Shown piece after piece: positions 26,427 to 35,685 of a DNA stretch of 58,603 bases. The notes under the pieces are model-generated. The model saw only the letters and a list, made by a program, of their open reading frames with translations. It had not been told where the DNA came from and ran no database searches. The translations under genes were made by a program, and so were the position numbers. How positions within the stretch are numbered: the stretch's first letter is position 1; each line of letters starts with the position of its first letter. The DNA comes from Nitriliruptoraceae bacterium (GTDB taxonomy: Bacteria; Actinomycetota; Nitriliruptoria; Nitriliruptorales; Nitriliruptoraceae): NCBI GenBank assembly GCA_003563915.1, contig PWTE01000094.1:1-58603 (forward strand). The letters run 5' to 3'.

Positions 26427-27584
26427 GTGACCACCTCGCTTCCGATCGTTGCTTCGGCACCGGCTTCGAGTACCACGCCGGACGGACCGGTGCGGCGTCC
26501 CACCCGCAAGATCGCGCTCGGTCCGATCGCGGTGGGTGGTGACGCGCCGATCAGCGTGCAGACCATGACGGTCACGCCGACACACGAGGCCGATCTGACG
26601 CTGCAGGCGATCGCCGCGGCCCAGGCGGCGGGGGCCGACATCGTGCGGGTCGCCGTCCCGCGCCAACAGGATGCGGAAGCGCTCGCCTACATCGCGGCAC
26701 ACGCCCGCATCCCGGTCATCGCCGACATCCACTTCCAGTGGAAGTACGCCGTGATGGCGATCGAGGCGGGCTGTGCCGGCGTCCGGATCAACCCTGGGAA
26801 CATCAAGAAGCACGACAAGGTGGCGCTGCTCGGCAAGCTCGCGGACGAGGCCGGGGTCGCGATCCGCATCGGTGTCAACGGGGGATCCCTCGAGGACGCG
26901 ATCCTGGAGGAGTTCGGGGGCCCGACCCCTGAAGCCATGGTGGAGTCGGCGCTGCGAGAGGTGCGTCTGCTCGAGGACGTGGGCTTCACCAACACCAAGA
27001 TCTCGGTGAAGCACTCCGACCCCTGGGTCATGATCCAGACCTACCGCCTGCTGTCCGAGCGCACCGACTACCCCCTTCACCTCGGCGTCACCGAGGCCGG
27101 CCCGCTCAAGACCGGGTCGGTGAAGTCCGCGGTGGGGATCGGCGCGTTGCTCGCCGAGGGCATCGGCGACACCATCCGGGTGTCCTTGTCGGCCGATCCC
27201 GTCGAGGAGGTCAAGGCGGGCATCGCCATCCTCGAGTCGCTCCACCTGCGTGAGCGAGGGCTCGACGTGGTGTCCTGTCCCTCCTGTGGGCGCGCGCAGG
27301 TCGACGTCTGGACGCTCGCCGAAGACGTCCAGAAGGGGCTCGAAGGCATCGAGGCGCCCTTGCGTGTCGCGGTGATGGGCTGTGTCGTCAACGGTCCGGG
27401 GGAGGCGCGCGAAGCCGACCTGGGGGTCGCCGCCGGGAACGGCAAGGGCGACATCATCAAGAAGGGTGAGAAGATCGCGACGGTCCGCGAGGAGGACATC
27501 GTCGAGGCGCTCGTCCACTACGCGACCGAGATGGCCGAGGAGATCCGCGCCGAGCGCGGGGAGGGCAAGCCCGTCGTCGCTTGA
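26427..27584 (+). CDS. ispG: (E)-4-hydroxy-3-methylbut-2-enyl-diphosphate synthase
   Basis: IspG/GcpE is the iron-sulfur enzyme that forms HMBPP in the MEP isoprenoid pathway. The sequence shows [53 protein letters not shown], and the [4Fe-4S] ligands in SCPSCGR and the [14 protein letters not shown] block. The GTG at 26427 is chosen because GGAG lies 6 nt upstream, giving 385 aa. In-frame GTG codons at 26385 and 26409 would add up to 14 residues. A TAGCCT hexamer at 26363-26368 may be its -10. Confidence 0.95.
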   Translation: MTTSLPIVASAPASSTTPDGPVRRPTRKIALGPIAVGGDAPISVQTMTVTPTHEADLTLQAIAAAQAAGADIVRVAVPRQQDAEALAYIAAHARIPVIADIHFQWKYAVMAIEAGCAGVRINPGNIKKHDKVALLGKLADEAGVAIRIGVNGGSLEDAILEEFGGPTPEAMVESALREVRLLEDVGFTNTKISVKHSDPWVMIQTYRLLSERTDYPLHLGVTEAGPLKTGSVKSAVGIGALLAEGIGDTIRVSLSADPVEEVKAGIAILESLHLRERGLDVVSCPSCGRAQVDVWTLAEDVQKGLEGIEAPLRVAVMGCVVNGPGEAREADLGVAAGNGKGDIIKKGEKIATVREEDIVEALVHYATEMAEEIRAERGEGKPVVA

Positions 27585-27616
27585 ACCGTCGACCGACCGG
27601 CGCTCCCTGGCAGCGC

Positions 27617-27670
27617 GGTGAGCCACGTGGTAGGCTCACCACTCACGAAGCGGGCCGTTGATGGCCCGCT
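27617..27670 (+). terminator. Two hairpins after ispG
   Basis: GGTGAGCC and GGCTCACC form an 8-bp stem with an 8-nt loop (27617-27640). AGCGGGCC and GGCCCGCT form a second 8-bp stem (27649-27670). They probably end ispG transcription. A TAGGCT element (27631-27636) lies inside the first hairpin and may be the -10 of the rimP operon, in which case the second hairpin is in the rimP leader. Confidence 0.45.
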
Positions 27671-27779
27671 CCGTCGCGTTCGGCCCCGGATCGACGGGTG
27701 GTGGAGACTGCGAGACGTCAACGCTCGCCATCACACGGTGCTCTGGGACCTGGACCAACGACAACGGACGTCCACGCGA

Positions 27780-27838
27780 CGGCCGGCCCCTTCCGGGCCG
27801 GCCGTTGACGTGGGACCACGACCGGCCCGGAAGGGCCG
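27780..27838 (+). promoter_or_regulatory. Attenuator-like leader of the rimP-nusA-infB operon
   Basis: A very stable hairpin (27780-27804) has a perfect 10-bp GC stem and a CTTCC loop. Three more pairs, one of them a G-T wobble, extend it to about 27777-27807. A downstream segment (27823-27838) contains GGCCCGGAAGGGCC. It can fold on itself or pair with 27784-27800 with a single bulge, which would disrupt the first hairpin. The two states are mutually exclusive, the hallmark of an attenuator or riboregulator. No T tract is present. NusA and translation factors encoded downstream make feedback control plausible. Confidence 0.5.
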
Positions 27839-27871
27839 ACGGCGGAAGCTGCGACAGCGAGCGAGGACCCC

Positions 27872-28354
27872 ATGGCGCGACACGATGACGGGCGGCTGCC
27901 TGCGTTGGTGCGCGACCTGGCGGTCCCGATCGCCGACGAGCTCGGTGTCACCGTCCTCGACGTCGAGTTCGGTGGGCCCCGGTCGCGGCCGCTGGTCCGC
28001 ATCATCGCCGACGTGGCCGAGCCGACCTCCCCGGAAGGCTTGGACGTCGATGCGGTCGCGACGCTGTCCCGCCGGCTCAGCGACGCCCTGGACGAGCACG
28101 ACCTGTTCCCGGGGCCCTTCACCCTCGAGGTGAGCTCTCCGGGTGCGGATCGGCCGCTGACGGACGTGCGCGACTTCCAACGCAACCTGGGTCGGGACGT
28201 CCGCCTGACGCGGGTAGACGACGACGCGGAGACCGAGATCACGGGGCGGCTCGTCGACGCCGACGATGCCGGAGTGACCATCGAGGTCGACGGCGAGGAT
28301 CTGCACGTTGCCCTCGCCGACGTCGATCACGGCAAGGTGGTGCTGCCATGGTGA
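27872..28354 (+). CDS. rimP: Ribosome maturation factor RimP
   Basis: RimP (160 aa) assists 30S subunit assembly. The two-domain pattern is visible: VRDLAVPIADELGVTVLDVEFGG, then RPLVRIIADV, the AVATLSRRLSDALDEHD helix, FTLEVSSPGADRPLTDVRDFQRNLGRDVRL and a C-terminal Sm-like domain. It is the first gene of the rimP-nusA-ylxR-infB cluster. A structured leader of nearly 290 nt with no coding frame precedes it. Confidence 0.96.
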   Translation: MARHDDGRLPALVRDLAVPIADELGVTVLDVEFGGPRSRPLVRIIADVAEPTSPEGLDVDAVATLSRRLSDALDEHDLFPGPFTLEVSSPGADRPLTDVRDFQRNLGRDVRLTRVDDDAETEITGRLVDADDAGVTIEVDGEDLHVALADVDHGKVVLPW

Positions 28355-28370
28355 CCAAGGAGGCTCCACG

Positions 28371-29714
28371 ATGAAGATCGACCTCGACGCCCTGCGCCAG
28401 ATCGAGCGCGAGAAGGGCCTGGACTTCCACACCGTCGTGGAGGCCTTCGAGACCGCGATGGCCTCCTCCTACAAGCGGTCCGCGGAAGCGGTCGGCGACG
28501 AGGCCCGGGTCACCGTCGACCGGGTCACCGGTGAGGTGACCCTGTACGCGCAGGAGCTCGACGACGACGGCAACGTGGTGTCCGAGTGGCGTGAGGAGCC
28601 CACCGACTTCGGGCGTATCGTCGCGCAGACCGCCAAGCAGGTCCTGCTGCAGCGGCTGCGCGAGGCTGAGCGCGAGGCCACGTACGGGGAGTTCGTCGGC
28701 CGCGAGGGGGACATCGTCGCCGGGCAGATCAGCCTGCAGGGCAACGTCACCCTGATCGAGCTCGGTCGGACCGAGGCGCTGCTGCCCTACGCCGAGCAGA
28801 TCCCCAACGAGCGGCTCGAGCACGGCGCCTTCAGCCGGGCGGTCGTGATCGAGGTGCGCAAGCAGCTCAAGGGCGCGCAGATCGTCGCTTCGCGGACCCA
28901 CCCGGCACTGGTCGTCGGGTTGTTCGCGCTGGAGGTGCCCGAGATCGAGGAGGGCATCGTCGAGATCAAGGGCATCGCACGTGAAGCCGGCCACCGCACC
29001 AAGGTGGCGGTCATGTCCAACGACCCCGACGTCGATCCGGTCGGTGCCTGTGTCGGGCCGGGTGGGCAACGGGCGCGCAGCGTCCAGAAGGAACTGCACG
29101 CCGAGGAGCTCGAACGCATCGACATCGTGCGCTGGGCCGACGAGCCGGAGGAGCTCGTCGCGAACGCCCTGTCGCCGGCGAAGGTCTCCAACGTCTACCT
29201 CTACCCGGACGACGGGACCGCCATGGTCGTCGTCCCGGACTACCAACTCTCCCTGGCGATCGGCCGTGAGGGCCAGAACGCCCGCCTCGCGGCGCGGCTG
29301 ACCGGCTGGCGTATCGACATCAAGTCCGAGACCCAGTTCGCAGAGGAACAGCGTGCGTTCCAGGAGGCCTTCGAAGCCGGCCTGATCGACGAGTACGGGA
29401 ACCCGCTCTCCGAAGAGGGTGAGCGCGCGATCGCCTCGGCCGTCGAGTCTGCGCAGGCGGTCCGTGCGACCGCGCTCGAAGAGGACGAGGAGGTCGATGC
29501 GGCCGACGCGCTCGCCGAGCCCGGCGGCCCCGACTCCACCGACATGCCCGTGACCGAACAGCGTCCGCCTGGCGCGGCGTCGAGCGATGAGACGGCGGTC
29601 CCGGAGCCGTCCGAGGCGGTGACCTCCGCTACGGCGGACGCCAGCGGCGCCCAGGACACCGAGGCCGCCCCGGACACCGAGGCCGCCCCGGACACCGGGG
29701 AGGATCGCCCGTAA
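28371..29714 (+). CDS. nusA: Transcription termination/antitermination factor NusA
   Basis: NusA (447 aa) binds RNA polymerase and nascent RNA. The order is an N-terminal polymerase-binding domain (MKIDLDALRQIEREKGLDFHTVVEAFETAM), an S1 domain (EGDIVAGQISLQGNVTLIELGRTEALLPYAEQ) and two KH domains (GACVGPGGQRARSVQKEL and LSLAIGREGQNARLAARLTGW). A Glu/Asp/Ala-rich disordered tail of about 110 residues ends with an 18-bp tandem repeat. AAGGAGG precedes the ATG at ideal spacing, which decides the start. The acidic repeats of proteobacterial NusA are absent, as usual in Actinobacteria. Confidence 0.97.
   Translation: MKIDLDALRQIEREKGLDFHTVVEAFETAMASSYKRSAEAVGDEARVTVDRVTGEVTLYAQELDDDGNVVSEWREEPTDFGRIVAQTAKQVLLQRLREAEREATYGEFVGREGDIVAGQISLQGNVTLIELGRTEALLPYAEQIPNERLEHGAFSRAVVIEVRKQLKGAQIVASRTHPALVVGLFALEVPEIEEGIVEIKGIAREAGHRTKVAVMSNDPDVDPVGACVGPGGQRARSVQKELHAEELERIDIVRWADEPEELVANALSPAKVSNVYLYPDDGTAMVVVPDYQLSLAIGREGQNARLAARLTGWRIDIKSETQFAEEQRAFQEAFEAGLIDEYGNPLSEEGERAIASAVESAQAVRATALEEDEEVDAADALAEPGGPDSTDMPVTEQRPPGAASSDETAVPEPSEAVTSATADASGAQDTEAAPDTEAAPDTGEDRP
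29655..29690 (+). repeat. 18-bp tandem repeat in the nusA tail
   Basis: gacaccgaggccgccccg occurs twice without mismatch and a third partial copy follows. It encodes DTEAAP hexapeptides in the disordered C-terminus. Confidence 0.85.
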
Positions 29715-29813
29715 CAGGGGCGACCGGGCCGGTACCGCCAGCTGGCGGATCCGGGTCACCGAGCCTGCTGATGATCCGACGATGACCTGACCCAACCCGA
29801 GGGAGTACCCTTG

Positions 29814-30143
29814 ATGCGCGGAGCGGCACCCGTCCGGACCTGCGTAGGCTGCCGCCGGACCCGTCCGAAGGACAGGTTCGTGCGGATCGCCCTGACGCCC
29901 GACGGCGTCCGCTTCGACCCCCAACGGCGTCTGCCAGGCCGCGGCGCCTACCTCTGCCCCAAGCCCACCTGCCTCGCTGCGGCGAGTCGCCGCGACGCAG
30001 CTGGTCTACGACGTGCCCTCCGGGGAGCGTCGTCGGTGGAGGTCACCGCCGCCCTCGCGGCGGCCCGAAGCGAGATCGGCCGACAGCATCAGGGTGTGCA
30101 GCATCAGGTCCCACAGGGGACCGTGAGGAGCGAGAGCGCGTGA
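29814..30143 (+). CDS. ylxR: YlxR family RNA-binding protein (DUF448)
   Basis: A 109-aa small basic protein with the DUF448 motif RTCVGCRRTRPKDRFVRIAL followed by GRGAYLCPKPTC. The paired cysteines are typical. YlxR is reported to bind the RNase P RNA and to affect transcription in Firmicutes, and it is nearly always encoded between nusA and infB, as here. The ATG was preferred over a TTG one codon earlier, and GAGGGAG stands upstream. The stop overlaps the infB GTG. The last 25 residues are outside the family core. Confidence 0.93.
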   Translation: MRGAAPVRTCVGCRRTRPKDRFVRIALTPDGVRFDPQRRLPGRGAYLCPKPTCLAAASRRDAAGLRRALRGASSVEVTAALAAARSEIGRQHQGVQHQVPQGTVRSESA

Positions 30144-32944
30144 GCAAGGTTCGCGTCTACGAACTGGCGAAGGAGAGTGGCCTCCCGAACAAGGAGGTCA
30201 TCCGTCGCCTGAGCGAGCTCGGCGTGGAGGCCAAGAGCCACTCGTCGTCCGTCGCCGAGGGCGACGCCATCCGGTTCCGAGAGTCCCTCGGCAAGACCGA
30301 GGCGGAGCGGAAGGCCGAAGCCGAGGCCAAGCGCAAGCGGGAGGAGGAGGAGCTCGAGCGCTACCGCTCGATGCAGGCTGCCGCGCCGCCCGAGAGGAAG
30401 AAGGCGGCCAAGGTCCTGCCTCCGCACCTGCGCGCCCAGCAGGAGGAGGCGGAGAGGGCCGCCGCGGCCGCGGCCGACGAGCCGAGCCCAGCTGCGGGTG
30501 AGAGCTCGCCACCAGCGACCGCCGAGCCCAGTGCTCCGGCAGCCTCAGGTGGTGGGGAGGCCCGGCCCGAGGAGTCGGCCGAGCCCGAGCCGACCCGCAC
30601 CGACGACGACACGCCGAGTGCACGCCCGCGCATGCCCGGCGCCCCGCCCCCTCGGCTCAAGCCAGGCGAGGTGCCTCTGCGTCCGCCCGCCGCACGTGGC
30701 CCCAAGCCCCCGCCGAGCGCGACGGGGGACGCGCCGACGCCGGTGCGCCGCGACGAGCCGAACCTGCCTCAGGAGGGCAGCGGCCGCCGGTCCATCCCGC
30801 CGCCGTTGCGCAAGGCCCCCGCTCGTCCACCGCAGCCCCAGCCCCAGCCCCAGCCAGGCCCGACCGGCCGTGGTCAGGGCGCCCCCGGAGGCCGCGGCGC
30901 TCCCGGCGGCCCCGGCGGTCCCGGTGGTGGACGTGGCCGGGGTGGCGCTCCCGGCGGATCGCCCTACCGCCAGGCTCCCAGCCGTGGCGGCCCCGGCGGC
31001 CCTGGCGGTCGCGGCGGGCCCGGAGGTCCGGGTGGACCGGGCGGTGGCCCGGGCGGCCGTGGCGGTCCGGGTGGTACCGGTGGACCAGGCAGCGGCAAGA
31101 CCCGCCGCAAGAAGCGCAAGGAGAAGCAGACCCCCGAGGAGCAGGAGCTCGGGCGTGGTCCGATGCGCCGAGACGTCCCGATCGAGGAGCAGATCGAGGT
31201 CGCGCGGGTCGAGGTCCTCTCCGGGGTGACCGTCGGCGAACTCGCCGACAAGCTCGGCGTCGGTGGTGCCGCGCTCGTCAAGAAGCTGTTCGAGATGGGC
31301 GAGATGGCGACCGTCCAGCAGTCGCTTCCCGACGACACCGTCGAGATCGTCTGTGCCGACCTGGGCGTCGAGGTCCACTTCCTGACCGAGGAGGAGCTCG
31401 AGTTCGGCGTCGAAGCACCGGAGGAGCCGGAGAAGCTGCAGCCGCGGCCCCCGGTGGTGACCGTCATGGGGCACGTCGACCACGGTAAGACGCTGCTGCT
31501 CGACGCGATCCGTTCGACCGACGTCGTCTCCGGCGAGGCCGGTGGGATCACCCAACACATCGGTGCGTACCAGGTCTCCCGTGACGACCGATTGATCACG
31601 TTCATCGACACCCCGGGTCACGAGGCCTTCACGGCCATGCGTGCTCGTGGAGCGCAGGTGACGGACGTCGCCATCCTGGTGGTCGCGGCGAACGACGGCG
31701 TCATGCCCCAGACCGAGGAGGCCATCGCGCACGCGAAGGCTGCCGAGGTGCCGGTCGTGGTCGCCATCAACAAGATGGACGTCGAGGGCGCGGACCCGGT
31801 CCGGGTGAAGACCCAGCTGACCGAGCACGACCTCGTCGCCGAGGACTTCGGTGGTGACGTGCCGATGGTCGAGGTCTCGGCGATGAGCAAGCAGGGTCTG
31901 GACGACCTCCTCGAGGTGGTGCTCCTCCAGGCGGACCTGTTGGAGCTGCAGGCGAACCCCAACAAGGACGCACGCGGTCGGGTCATCGAGGCCCACCTCG
32001 ACCGCGGCCGTGGCCCTGTCGCGACCCTGCTGGTCCAGGCGGGGACCCTGAAGCGCGGCGACATCCTGGTGGCTGGGACGGCCGACGGGAAGATCCGTGC
32101 CATGTTCGATGAGAACAGTGAGCAGGTCCAGGAGGCCGAACCGTCCCGGCCGGTGCAGATCCTCGGCTTGAACGAGGTGCCGGAGGCCGGTGACGAGTTC
32201 CGTGTCGTCGACGCCGAACGGTTCGCTCGTGATGTCGCGGAGCGCCGCGCAGCGCGTGAGCGCCGCAAGGAACTCGCCGACCGCCGTCCCACCACCCTCG
32301 AGGAGTTCACGTCGGCGGTGCAGGCCGGCGACAAGGCGACCCTCAACGTCATCATCAAGGCCGACGTCTCCGGGTCCGCCGAGGCCCTCGAGGACGCCCT
32401 GCTCAAGCTGGAACTCGACGAGGTCCAGGTGCGCGTGGTCTCCAAGGGGGTCGGTGCGATCACCCAGGGTGATGCGCGCCTGGCCGAGGCCTCCGATGCG
32501 ATCATCGTCGCGTTCAACGTCCGACCGGGCGCGAACGCCCGCGAGGAGATCGATCGTTCGGGTGTCGACGTCCGCACCTACAGCATCATCTACGAGGCGA
32601 TCGAGGACATCGAACGCGCCGTGAAGGGGCTGCTGGCCCCGGAGTTCCGCGAGGAGGTCATCGGCGAGGTCGAGGTCCGCGAGGTCTTCAAGGTGCCCAG
32701 GGTCGGCTTCGTCTTCGGTTGCATGGTCAGTCGTGGCCAGGTCAAGCGCGACGCCGGTGTCCGCGTGATCCGCGAGGGTGTCGTGATCGCCGAGGACAAG
32801 ATGTCCTCGCTCAAGCGGTTCAAGGACGACGTCCGAGAGGTCCGCGAAGGCTTCGAGTGCGGTATCGGGCTCGAGAAGTTCCAGGACGTGAAGGAGGGTG
32901 ACGTCTTCGAGGTCTACGAGACGGTCGAGGTCGCGCGCGTGTGA
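30140..32944 (+). CDS. infB: Translation initiation factor IF-2
   Basis: IF2 (934 aa) is the GTPase that brings initiator tRNA to the ribosome. The N-terminal IF2_N domain ([22 protein letters not shown]) is followed by a long disordered linker, with a Gly/Pro-rich section around residues 240-320. A second IF2_N-like domain ([12 protein letters not shown]) precedes the G domain, which has G1 GHVDHGKT, G3 DTPGHE and G4 NKMD. Beta-barrel domains and the C-terminal tRNA-binding domain complete the protein. The GTG overlaps ylxR. Confidence 0.98.
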   Translation: MSKVRVYELAKESGLPNKEVIRRLSELGVEAKSHSSSVAEGDAIRFRESLGKTEAERKAEAEAKRKREEEELERYRSMQAAAPPERKKAAKVLPPHLRAQQEEAERAAAAAADEPSPAAGESSPPATAEPSAPAASGGGEARPEESAEPEPTRTDDDTPSARPRMPGAPPPRLKPGEVPLRPPAARGPKPPPSATGDAPTPVRRDEPNLPQEGSGRRSIPPPLRKAPARPPQPQPQPQPGPTGRGQGAPGGRGAPGGPGGPGGGRGRGGAPGGSPYRQAPSRGGPGGPGGRGGPGGPGGPGGGPGGRGGPGGTGGPGSGKTRRKKRKEKQTPEEQELGRGPMRRDVPIEEQIEVARVEVLSGVTVGELADKLGVGGAALVKKLFEMGEMATVQQSLPDDTVEIVCADLGVEVHFLTEEELEFGVEAPEEPEKLQPRPPVVTVMGHVDHGKTLLLDAIRSTDVVSGEAGGITQHIGAYQVSRDDRLITFIDTPGHEAFTAMRARGAQVTDVAILVVAANDGVMPQTEEAIAHAKAAEVPVVVAINKMDVEGADPVRVKTQLTEHDLVAEDFGGDVPMVEVSAMSKQGLDDLLEVVLLQADLLELQANPNKDARGRVIEAHLDRGRGPVATLLVQAGTLKRGDILVAGTADGKIRAMFDENSEQVQEAEPSRPVQILGLNEVPEAGDEFRVVDAERFARDVAERRAARERRKELADRRPTTLEEFTSAVQAGDKATLNVIIKADVSGSAEALEDALLKLELDEVQVRVVSKGVGAITQGDARLAEASDAIIVAFNVRPGANAREEIDRSGVDVRTYSIIYEAIEDIERAVKGLLAPEFREEVIGEVEVREVFKVPRVGFVFGCMVSRGQVKRDAGVRVIREGVVIAEDKMSSLKRFKDDVREVREGFECGIGLEKFQDVKEGDVFEVYETVEVARV

Positions 32945-33306
32945 CCTCACGCCGCGTGCGCGTCGCGGCGAGCATGCGAGGGACGATGAGTTCCGATCCC
33001 ACGGCCGGGCGGGTCCACTACGGCATCAGCCGGGTGGACCTGCACCTGCCGGGCGTGGACAGCCTGAAGGCGAAGCGCACCCTGGTCCGCCGTGCGGTCG
33101 CGGTGCTGGAAGGCGAGCTCGGTTGTTCGGTCGCCGAGGTCGGTGGACAGGATCTCTGGCAGCGAGCCATCCTCGGGGTCGCGGTCGCCGCTTCGACCGC
33201 CACCGGGGTCGACCGCGTCCTCGACCGCGTCAGACCGCTCCTCGAACGCGACCCACGCGTGACGGTGCTCTCGGTGAGCGACCTCGCCGACCACCTCGAT
33301 CCCTGA
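32941..33306 (+). CDS. ylxP: YlxP-like DUF503 protein
   Basis: A small protein of the DUF503 family (HYGISRVDLHLPGVDSLKAKRTLVRRAVAVLEGELGCSVAEVGGQDLWQRAILGVAVAA). It is regularly found between infB and rbfA and is thought to assist ribosome maturation, though its function is not proven. The GTG overlapping the infB stop gives 121 aa. An internal ATG at 32986 fits the family length better (106 aa), so the start is uncertain. Confidence 0.9.
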   Translation: MTSRRVRVAASMRGTMSSDPTAGRVHYGISRVDLHLPGVDSLKAKRTLVRRAVAVLEGELGCSVAEVGGQDLWQRAILGVAVAASTATGVDRVLDRVRPLLERDPRVTVLSVSDLADHLDP

Positions 33307-33348
33307 GCGCCCACCTCGACACCGCCCACCTCGACCTGGAGGAACCCT

Positions 33349-33756
33349 GTGGCCAACAAGCGCAACCCTCGCGTGGCCTCGCTCGTGAGGTCCGCGATCG
33401 CCGACCTGCTCGAGACCGAGGTCCAGGATCCCCGCGTCGGCTTCGTCACCATCACGGAGGTCGATGTCACCCCGGACCACGAGGTCGCCACGATCTACTA
33501 TACGACCCTCGACCCCGACATCGTGTCCCGCGACCCGCGACGGACGGGCGGAGACGCCCTCCCGACGGCCGACGAGGTCGCCGACGGACTGGCATCGGTC
33601 ACGCCGCGGGTCCGCAGCCTGCTGGCGCGCCGGGTCCCGCTGCGCACCACCCCTGAGCTGCGCTTCCGTCCGGATCCGGTGGCGGACACCGCGACCCGTG
33701 TCGACGAACTGCTGCGTGGACTGGGCTCCCGGCCCGACGAGGACGACGACCGGTGA
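33349..33756 (+). CDS. rbfA: Ribosome-binding factor A
   Basis: RbfA (135 aa) helps mature the 5' end of 16S rRNA in the 30S subunit. The KH-like fold shows RVASLVRSAIADLLETEVQDPRVGFVTITEVDVTPDHEVATIYYT and the late block LRTTPELRFRPDPVADTATRVDELL. A 16-residue insertion (DIVSRDPRRTGGDALP) lies in the middle. The GTG has GGAGGAA upstream, and the stop overlaps the next gene's GTG. Confidence 0.96.
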   Translation: MANKRNPRVASLVRSAIADLLETEVQDPRVGFVTITEVDVTPDHEVATIYYTTLDPDIVSRDPRRTGGDALPTADEVADGLASVTPRVRSLLARRVPLRTTPELRFRPDPVADTATRVDELLRGLGSRPDEDDDR

Positions 33757-34769
33757 GCGGCCCACCTTGGCTCGAGGACCTCGAGGACGGGGCCCTGGAG
33801 ACCGCCGCAACCCGGTTGCGTGCGGCTGCGGGCCGCGGCGACCTTGCGGTCGTCGCGGCGCACGTCAGCCCCGACGGCGATGCTCTCGGTGGTGTGCTCG
33901 CGTTGCACCTCGGGTTGCGGCAACTCGGTCTGCGGACCGTTCCGACGGTCGGGGAGTCACCGCTCAAGATCCCCGCGGCGCTGGCCGAGCTGGCCGGGGT
34001 CGACGATCTGCTGCCGCCCGGTGCGCTGCCGCCTGCTGACGAGGTCGACCTGCTGATCACCGTGGACGCGGCGAGCCCCGACCGGCTGGGGCGCGTCGCG
34101 AGCTACCTCGAGGCCGAGGTGCCCTGCCTGGTGCTCGACCACCATGCGACCTCGACCGGGTTCGGTGACCTGCGGCTCGTGGCGCCGAGCGCGGCTGCGA
34201 CGGTGCAGATCGTCGCGGAACTGCTGCGGGTGCTGGAGGTGCCCTTCGACCGCGACCTGGCGACCTGCCTGTACGCGGGGCTCGTGACGGACACCGGCCG
34301 GTTCGGCTACCCCGGGACCGACCGATCCGCGATGGAGTTGGCGGGTGAACTGCTCGAGGCGGGGGTCCCCCACGCGGAACTGACCGGCCGGCTGTTCGAC
34401 ACCAGATCCCTCGGCGAGCTCAAGCTCCTCGGTCACGCGCTGCAGAGGCTGTCGTTCGATCCGGAGGTGGCGCTCGTCCACACCTACGTCACCCACGGTG
34501 AGCTGACCGGCGTCGGGTTGGGCCTGGAAGCGGTCGAAGCCGTCATCGACGTGGTGCGCACCGCCGATCTGGCCGAGGTGGCCCTCGTGCTCAAACCCGC
34601 GCCCGACGGGGCTTGGAAGGGCTCGTTGCGTTCCCGGGGTCGGGTCGACGTGAGCGGTGTCGCCAGCCGGTTCGGTGGGGGTGGCCACGCCCGCGCCGCA
34701 GGCTTCACGGCCGAGGCGGAGCCGGACGAGATCGTCCGGGAGGTCGTCTCGCTGCTCTCCGAGGCCTGA
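33753..34769 (+). CDS. nrnA: DHH-family phosphoesterase (NrnA-like nanoRNase/pAp phosphatase)
   Basis: A 338-aa DHH/DHHA1 protein. NrnA enzymes degrade 2-5 nt RNA and dephosphorylate pAp. Metal-binding motifs are AAHVSPDGDALGGVLAL (H-x3-D-x-D), LLITVDAAS, VLDHHATSTGFGD (the DHH triad) and AGLVTDTGRFGYP. The DHHA1 domain ends in SGVASRFGGGGHARAAGF, the substrate-binding glycine motif. It is translationally coupled to rbfA, a typical actinobacterial arrangement before truB. Confidence 0.94.
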   Translation: MSGPPWLEDLEDGALETAATRLRAAAGRGDLAVVAAHVSPDGDALGGVLALHLGLRQLGLRTVPTVGESPLKIPAALAELAGVDDLLPPGALPPADEVDLLITVDAASPDRLGRVASYLEAEVPCLVLDHHATSTGFGDLRLVAPSAAATVQIVAELLRVLEVPFDRDLATCLYAGLVTDTGRFGYPGTDRSAMELAGELLEAGVPHAELTGRLFDTRSLGELKLLGHALQRLSFDPEVALVHTYVTHGELTGVGLGLEAVEAVIDVVRTADLAEVALVLKPAPDGAWKGSLRSRGRVDVSGVASRFGGGGHARAAGFTAEAEPDEIVREVVSLLSEA

Positions 34770-34770
34770 C

Positions 34771-35685
34771 GTGGGACGCCGACCTCCGCGCACCGACCTG
34801 GATGGGGTGCTCATCCTCGACAAACCCGCGGGCCCCACGTCGCACGACATCGTGCAACGGGTGCGACGTGCCACGGGGCAGGGCCGCGTGGGGCACACCG
34901 GCACCCTCGATCCCGCGGCGACCGGGGTGTTGGTCGTCTGCCTGGGCCGGGCGACCAAGCTGGTGCGTTTCCTCCAGGCGGGGAGCAAGACGTACGCGGC
35001 CCGGATGGTGCTCGGTGTCGCGACCGACAGTCAGGATGCCGACGGTGAGGTCGTCGGGACCACCGATGCGTCGGGGGTCGACGAACGGGCGTTGTGTGAG
35101 GCGCTCACCCGCTTCCAGGGGGAGATCCTGCAGGTGCCTCCGATGGTGTCGGCCCTGAAGGTCGGCGGTGAGCGTCTGCACGAGAAGGCACGTCGCGGTG
35201 AGGAGGTCGCGCGCGACCCTCGCCCGGTCACCGTCCACGAACTGGTGCTCGACGGCTTCACGCCGGGGGAGCGGGCCGAGGCGTCCTTCCTCGTGACCTG
35301 TTCGGCGGGCACCTACGTCCGCACCCTGGCGCACGACGTGGGCGAACTGCTCGGTGTCGGGGGCAGCCTGCTGTCGTTGCGCCGACTGGCGAACGGGCCC
35401 TTCACCAGCGACGAGGCGGTCACGCTCGACCAACTCGAAGCTGCGTCGGACGTCCGTACCCTGCTGGTCCCGCCGGAGGAGGCCGCGCGCCGCAGCCTGC
35501 CGGCACGGCCGGTCAGCGACCCGGACCTGGCCTATCGACTGACACAGGGAGGCCGGACGCAGGGGCACGACATCGACGGGCCGTACGCCCTGACCTACGG
35601 TACGCGGCTGCTCGGGGTGTACCGCGACGTCGACGGACGGGCGGTTCCCGAGCTGGTCTGGACCCGACCCGAGGAGCTGGCGTGA
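34771..35685 (+). CDS. truB: tRNA pseudouridine-55 synthase TruB
   Basis: TruB (304 aa) makes pseudouridine 55 in the tRNA T-loop. It opens DGVLILDKPAGPTSHDIVQRVRR, has the catalytic aspartate in GHTGTLDPAATGVL and the tyrosine-bearing SKTYAARMVLGVATDSQDADG block, and continues with QVPPMVSALKVGGERLHEKARRG. The GTG one base after the nrnA stop fits the conserved N-terminus. Its stop overlaps the ribF GTG. Confidence 0.96.
   Translation: MGRRPPRTDLDGVLILDKPAGPTSHDIVQRVRRATGQGRVGHTGTLDPAATGVLVVCLGRATKLVRFLQAGSKTYAARMVLGVATDSQDADGEVVGTTDASGVDERALCEALTRFQGEILQVPPMVSALKVGGERLHEKARRGEEVARDPRPVTVHELVLDGFTPGERAEASFLVTCSAGTYVRTLAHDVGELLGVGGSLLSLRRLANGPFTSDEAVTLDQLEAASDVRTLLVPPEEAARRSLPARPVSDPDLAYRLTQGGRTQGHDIDGPYALTYGTRLLGVYRDVDGRAVPELVWTRPEELA

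Noticed and set aside
27584-27871. Possible tRNA or other small RNA gene in the rimP upstream region
   Set aside because: No cloverleaf or T-loop GTTCGAnTC pattern could be found; the region is better explained as a leader with hairpins.
29735-29748. Palindrome CCGCCAGCTGGCGG between nusA and ylxR
   Set aside because: Loopless, short and GC-rich, with no promoter beside it; I cannot support a function.
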